Origin: Maribacter zhoushanensis
GTDB lineage: Bacteria > Bacteroidota > Bacteroidia > Flavobacteriales > Flavobacteriaceae
Reading direction: 5' to 3'
Assembly (NCBI RefSeq): GCF_029350975.1
Contig: NZ_JARKMR010000005.1
Location: 62,001 to 126,000 of the forward strand
Length of the DNA: 64,000 bases
Below the pieces are notes generated by a model that made no database searches, was not told where the DNA came from, and worked only from the letters and a program-made list of their open reading frames with translations. Of the stretch, positions 62,278-64,000 are shown piece by piece (the stretch's first letter is position 1; each line of letters starts with the position of its first letter). The translations under genes were made by a program, and so were the position numbers.

Positions 62278-64000
62278 TGGTTATTCATTTTTACAGCAAG
62301 ATTTGATAGTTCCCGTAATTATGGGCGGTGTGTTGTTGCTTGCAGTCTATATTTTTAAGGAATGGAAGGCACCAAATAAAGGGCGGTTTATTCTGAATTC
62401 GTTAATCGCATGTGTCTCAATTTTATCGTTGGCATTACTAATTCTTGAACCTACCAAAGAATTGGCTTTACAAGATAAACAAGGACTGCTTTTAACAGAT
62501 GGTTTCAGGAAAAAGCAACAAGACAGTTTAGAGCGTATTTACAAGGGTATTCAGGTGTTAGAGTATAATCCTAAGAAATCGATTCGTTCGGCTTTAGATT
62601 CGCTCACCAATCTAATCATTATTGGTAATGGGGTAGAGCCCTACGATTTTTATGCATTTGATAGTCTCCCTACAACGTATATTCCCAATAAAATTCAGTC
62701 TGGCATTACACAGTTAGACTTTACTAAGCAAATTGTTTTAGGAGATGATGTAAAGGTAAAAGGGAAAATTTCTAAACCCATAGAAGGTTCATTTCTTGTA
62801 TTGCAAGATTCTAGAGGAAATGGTCTTGATTCCATTGATTTTAAAGAGAATTCTGTGAATGATTTCTCGTTGAAGTCGGTTCCAAAAGTGAGTGGCGATT
62901 TTGTTTTTCTATTGACAGAAAAAGATAGTGTTGGTAAAGTGGTGAAGGCAAATCCGTTACCGATAACTATTCGGGAAAAGGAGAAAGTCAGCATTTTAAT
63001 AGTCAATACGTTTCCTACGTTTGAAACTAAATATCTAAAAAACTTTCTTGCCGATGCAGGTTATGAAGTAACGGTACGCAGTCAACTCACAAAAGGCAAG
63101 TATAAGTTTGAATATTTTAATACCAAGGCATCGCCCGTTTATCAATTTACCGAAGAATCTTTGAATACTTATGATGTGGTCATTGCAGATGCAGATACCT
63201 ATTTCAATTTTGGTAGATCTGTAAAGCATCGTTTTGAAAATAGTATTAGGGAAAACGGATTAGGTCTTTTTCTACAACCAAGTGATTGGTTATTTAATTT
63301 AGGAGCAAATACCTCTTATTTTACATTTAAGAGAGACGGTATCAAAGAAGTTCAGTTACCAAATACTAACATTACATTAGAAAAATATCCATTTAAGTTT
63401 ACGAAAGATTTTGCTACAAATGTTATAAGAGTCAATGGAGCTACAGATTTGTCATTTTATAAACAAATGGGCTTAGGTAGGGTTGCAACTACAACAATGT
63501 TAAATAGTTATCAATTATTGTTGAATGGGAAAGATCAAGTATACAAGAATATTTGGACCCAGATTTTAGATAACGTAGTAAAGCAAAAAGAGCTGTCGGT
63601 ACAGTGGCAATCCCTAACAGAAATACCTAAAGTTGATGAGCCTTATTCTTTCGCATTACGTACAAGTTTAGAAGAATTATCTGTTATACAAACAGATGAA
63701 AATAGGGTTTCTTTGCTTCAGAATGCAACGGTTCCTTTTAAATATACGGGAACAATTTATCCCACGAAAAAAGGATGGAATACCTTAAAAGTTAAGTCTG
63801 ACAGTACCTCAAAATTTTCATACTACGTGTATGGTCCTGATGATTGGAAATCTTTATCCGCATTCAAAAACAGAGCTGCCAATACCAAACATTTTAGCGC
63901 TGAGGTAAAAGAAAATAGGGCAGTAGTAATAAAAAGCCCTATGTCTCCAATTCTATTTTACATCCTATTTTTATTGGGTGTGGGGTGGATGTGGCTGTCT
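62270..64000 (+). CDS. BatA-operon membrane protein, extends beyond window
   Basis: Open from ATG 62270, overlapping the stop of the previous gene by 8 bp, to the right edge without a stop (at least 577 codons). There are TM helices at about residues 13-32 and 45-62, then a large extracytoplasmic region with a Rossmann-like segment (SILIVNTFPTFETKYLKNFL), and a TM helix at the edge (SPILFYILFLLGVGWMWL). The layout matches glutamine-amidotransferase-like/vWA-like membrane proteins of the MoxR operon, but the exact family is not clear from the part seen. Confidence 0.75.
   Translation, partial: MIDGYSFLQQDLIVPVIMGGVLLLAVYIFKEWKAPNKGRFILNSLIACVSILSLALLILEPTKELALQDKQGLLLTDGFRKKQQDSLERIYKGIQVLEYNPKKSIRSALDSLTNLIIIGNGVEPYDFYAFDSLPTTYIPNKIQSGITQLDFTKQIVLGDDVKVKGKISKPIEGSFLVLQDSRGNGLDSIDFKENSVNDFSLKSVPKVSGDFVFLLTEKDSVGKVVKANPLPITIREKEKVSILIVNTFPTFETKYLKNFLADAGYEVTVRSQLTKGKYKFEYFNTKASPVYQFTEESLNTYDVVIADADTYFNFGRSVKHRFENSIRENGLGLFLQPSDWLFNLGANTSYFTFKRDGIKEVQLPNTNITLEKYPFKFTKDFATNVIRVNGATDLSFYKQMGLGRVATTTMLNSYQLLLNGKDQVYKNIWTQILDNVVKQKELSVQWQSLTEIPKVDEPYSFALRTSLEELSVIQTDENRVSLLQNATVPFKYTGTIYPTKKGWNTLKVKSDSTSKFSYYVYGPDDWKSLSAFKNRAANTKHFSAEVKENRAVVIKSPMSPILFYILFLLGVGWMWLS

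Noticed and set aside
1..64000. CRISPR array, tRNA, rRNA or insertion sequence
   Set aside because: No regularly spaced repeats, transposase frames or RNA gene signatures were seen on reading; tRNA absence was not verified by a dedicated search.

Overview
The window is AT-rich chromosomal DNA from a member of the Bacteroidota, most probably Flavobacteriaceae. I infer this from Bacteroidota-type -7 elements (TAnnTTTG) before several genes, weak Shine-Dalgarno sequences, a LytS/LytTR pair with a two-component propeller, the MoxR-DUF58-BatA-DUF4175-like operon, secreted TldD, DUF4159 and tandem UspA proteins. Species is not assigned. I found no tRNA, rRNA, CRISPR array or insertion sequence.

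Layout. (1) 1-8051, minus strand: a tight three-gene operon encoding a ClpA/B-like AAA+ ATPase, an NrdG-like radical SAM protein and a very large Zn-ribbon/protein kinase/UPF1-like SF1 helicase fusion that runs off the left edge. It looks like an NTP-dependent conflict or stress system. (2) 8413-11850, minus: five overlapping genes (DUF2062, a membrane protein, an FG-GAP/ASPIC repeat protein, a Zn-ribbon protein, a 4-TM Cys-motif protein). (3) 12020-37367: a stress-physiology region with seven tandem-UspA genes, a UbiB-type kinase, a MgtC-like protein, MscS, a beta-CASP MBL nuclease, an ATP-cone/nuclease fusion, an ABC export cassette, cardiolipin synthase, an SDR enzyme, Upp, a P-type ATPase, a sigma-like protein, a flavin-binding oxidase-like protein and a frameshifted thioredoxin. 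Nine palindromes of the Crp/Fnr style (TGA-N6-TCA, consensus TGAYATTNRTCA) lie 56-75 bp before start codons here, so these genes probably form one regulon. (4) 37562-47072: a VIT/vWA protein and a six-gene operon of secreted proteins plus a LytS-like propeller kinase and a LytTR regulator. Two nearly identical direct-repeat sites (ACGAATTCTA-N11-ACGAATACTA) sit at the same distance from both first genes; I propose they are the LytTR operators.

(5) 47275-52794: a compact AT-rich island encoding an XRE regulator, a double GHKL ATPase/histidine kinase (broken by an in-frame stop), a receiver-domain protein, an HNH nuclease and an adenine-N6 DNA methyltransferase. This resembles a restriction-modification/defence system with two-component-style signalling and is the strongest candidate for an undescribed system. 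(6) 53107-64000: Tat-signalled TldD, PmbA, DUF4159, then MoxR, DUF58, BatA-like and DUF4175-like proteins and an incomplete membrane protein at the right edge.

All functional calls are from reading the translated sequence and recognising families; no searches were run. Coordinates of short sites were counted by hand.
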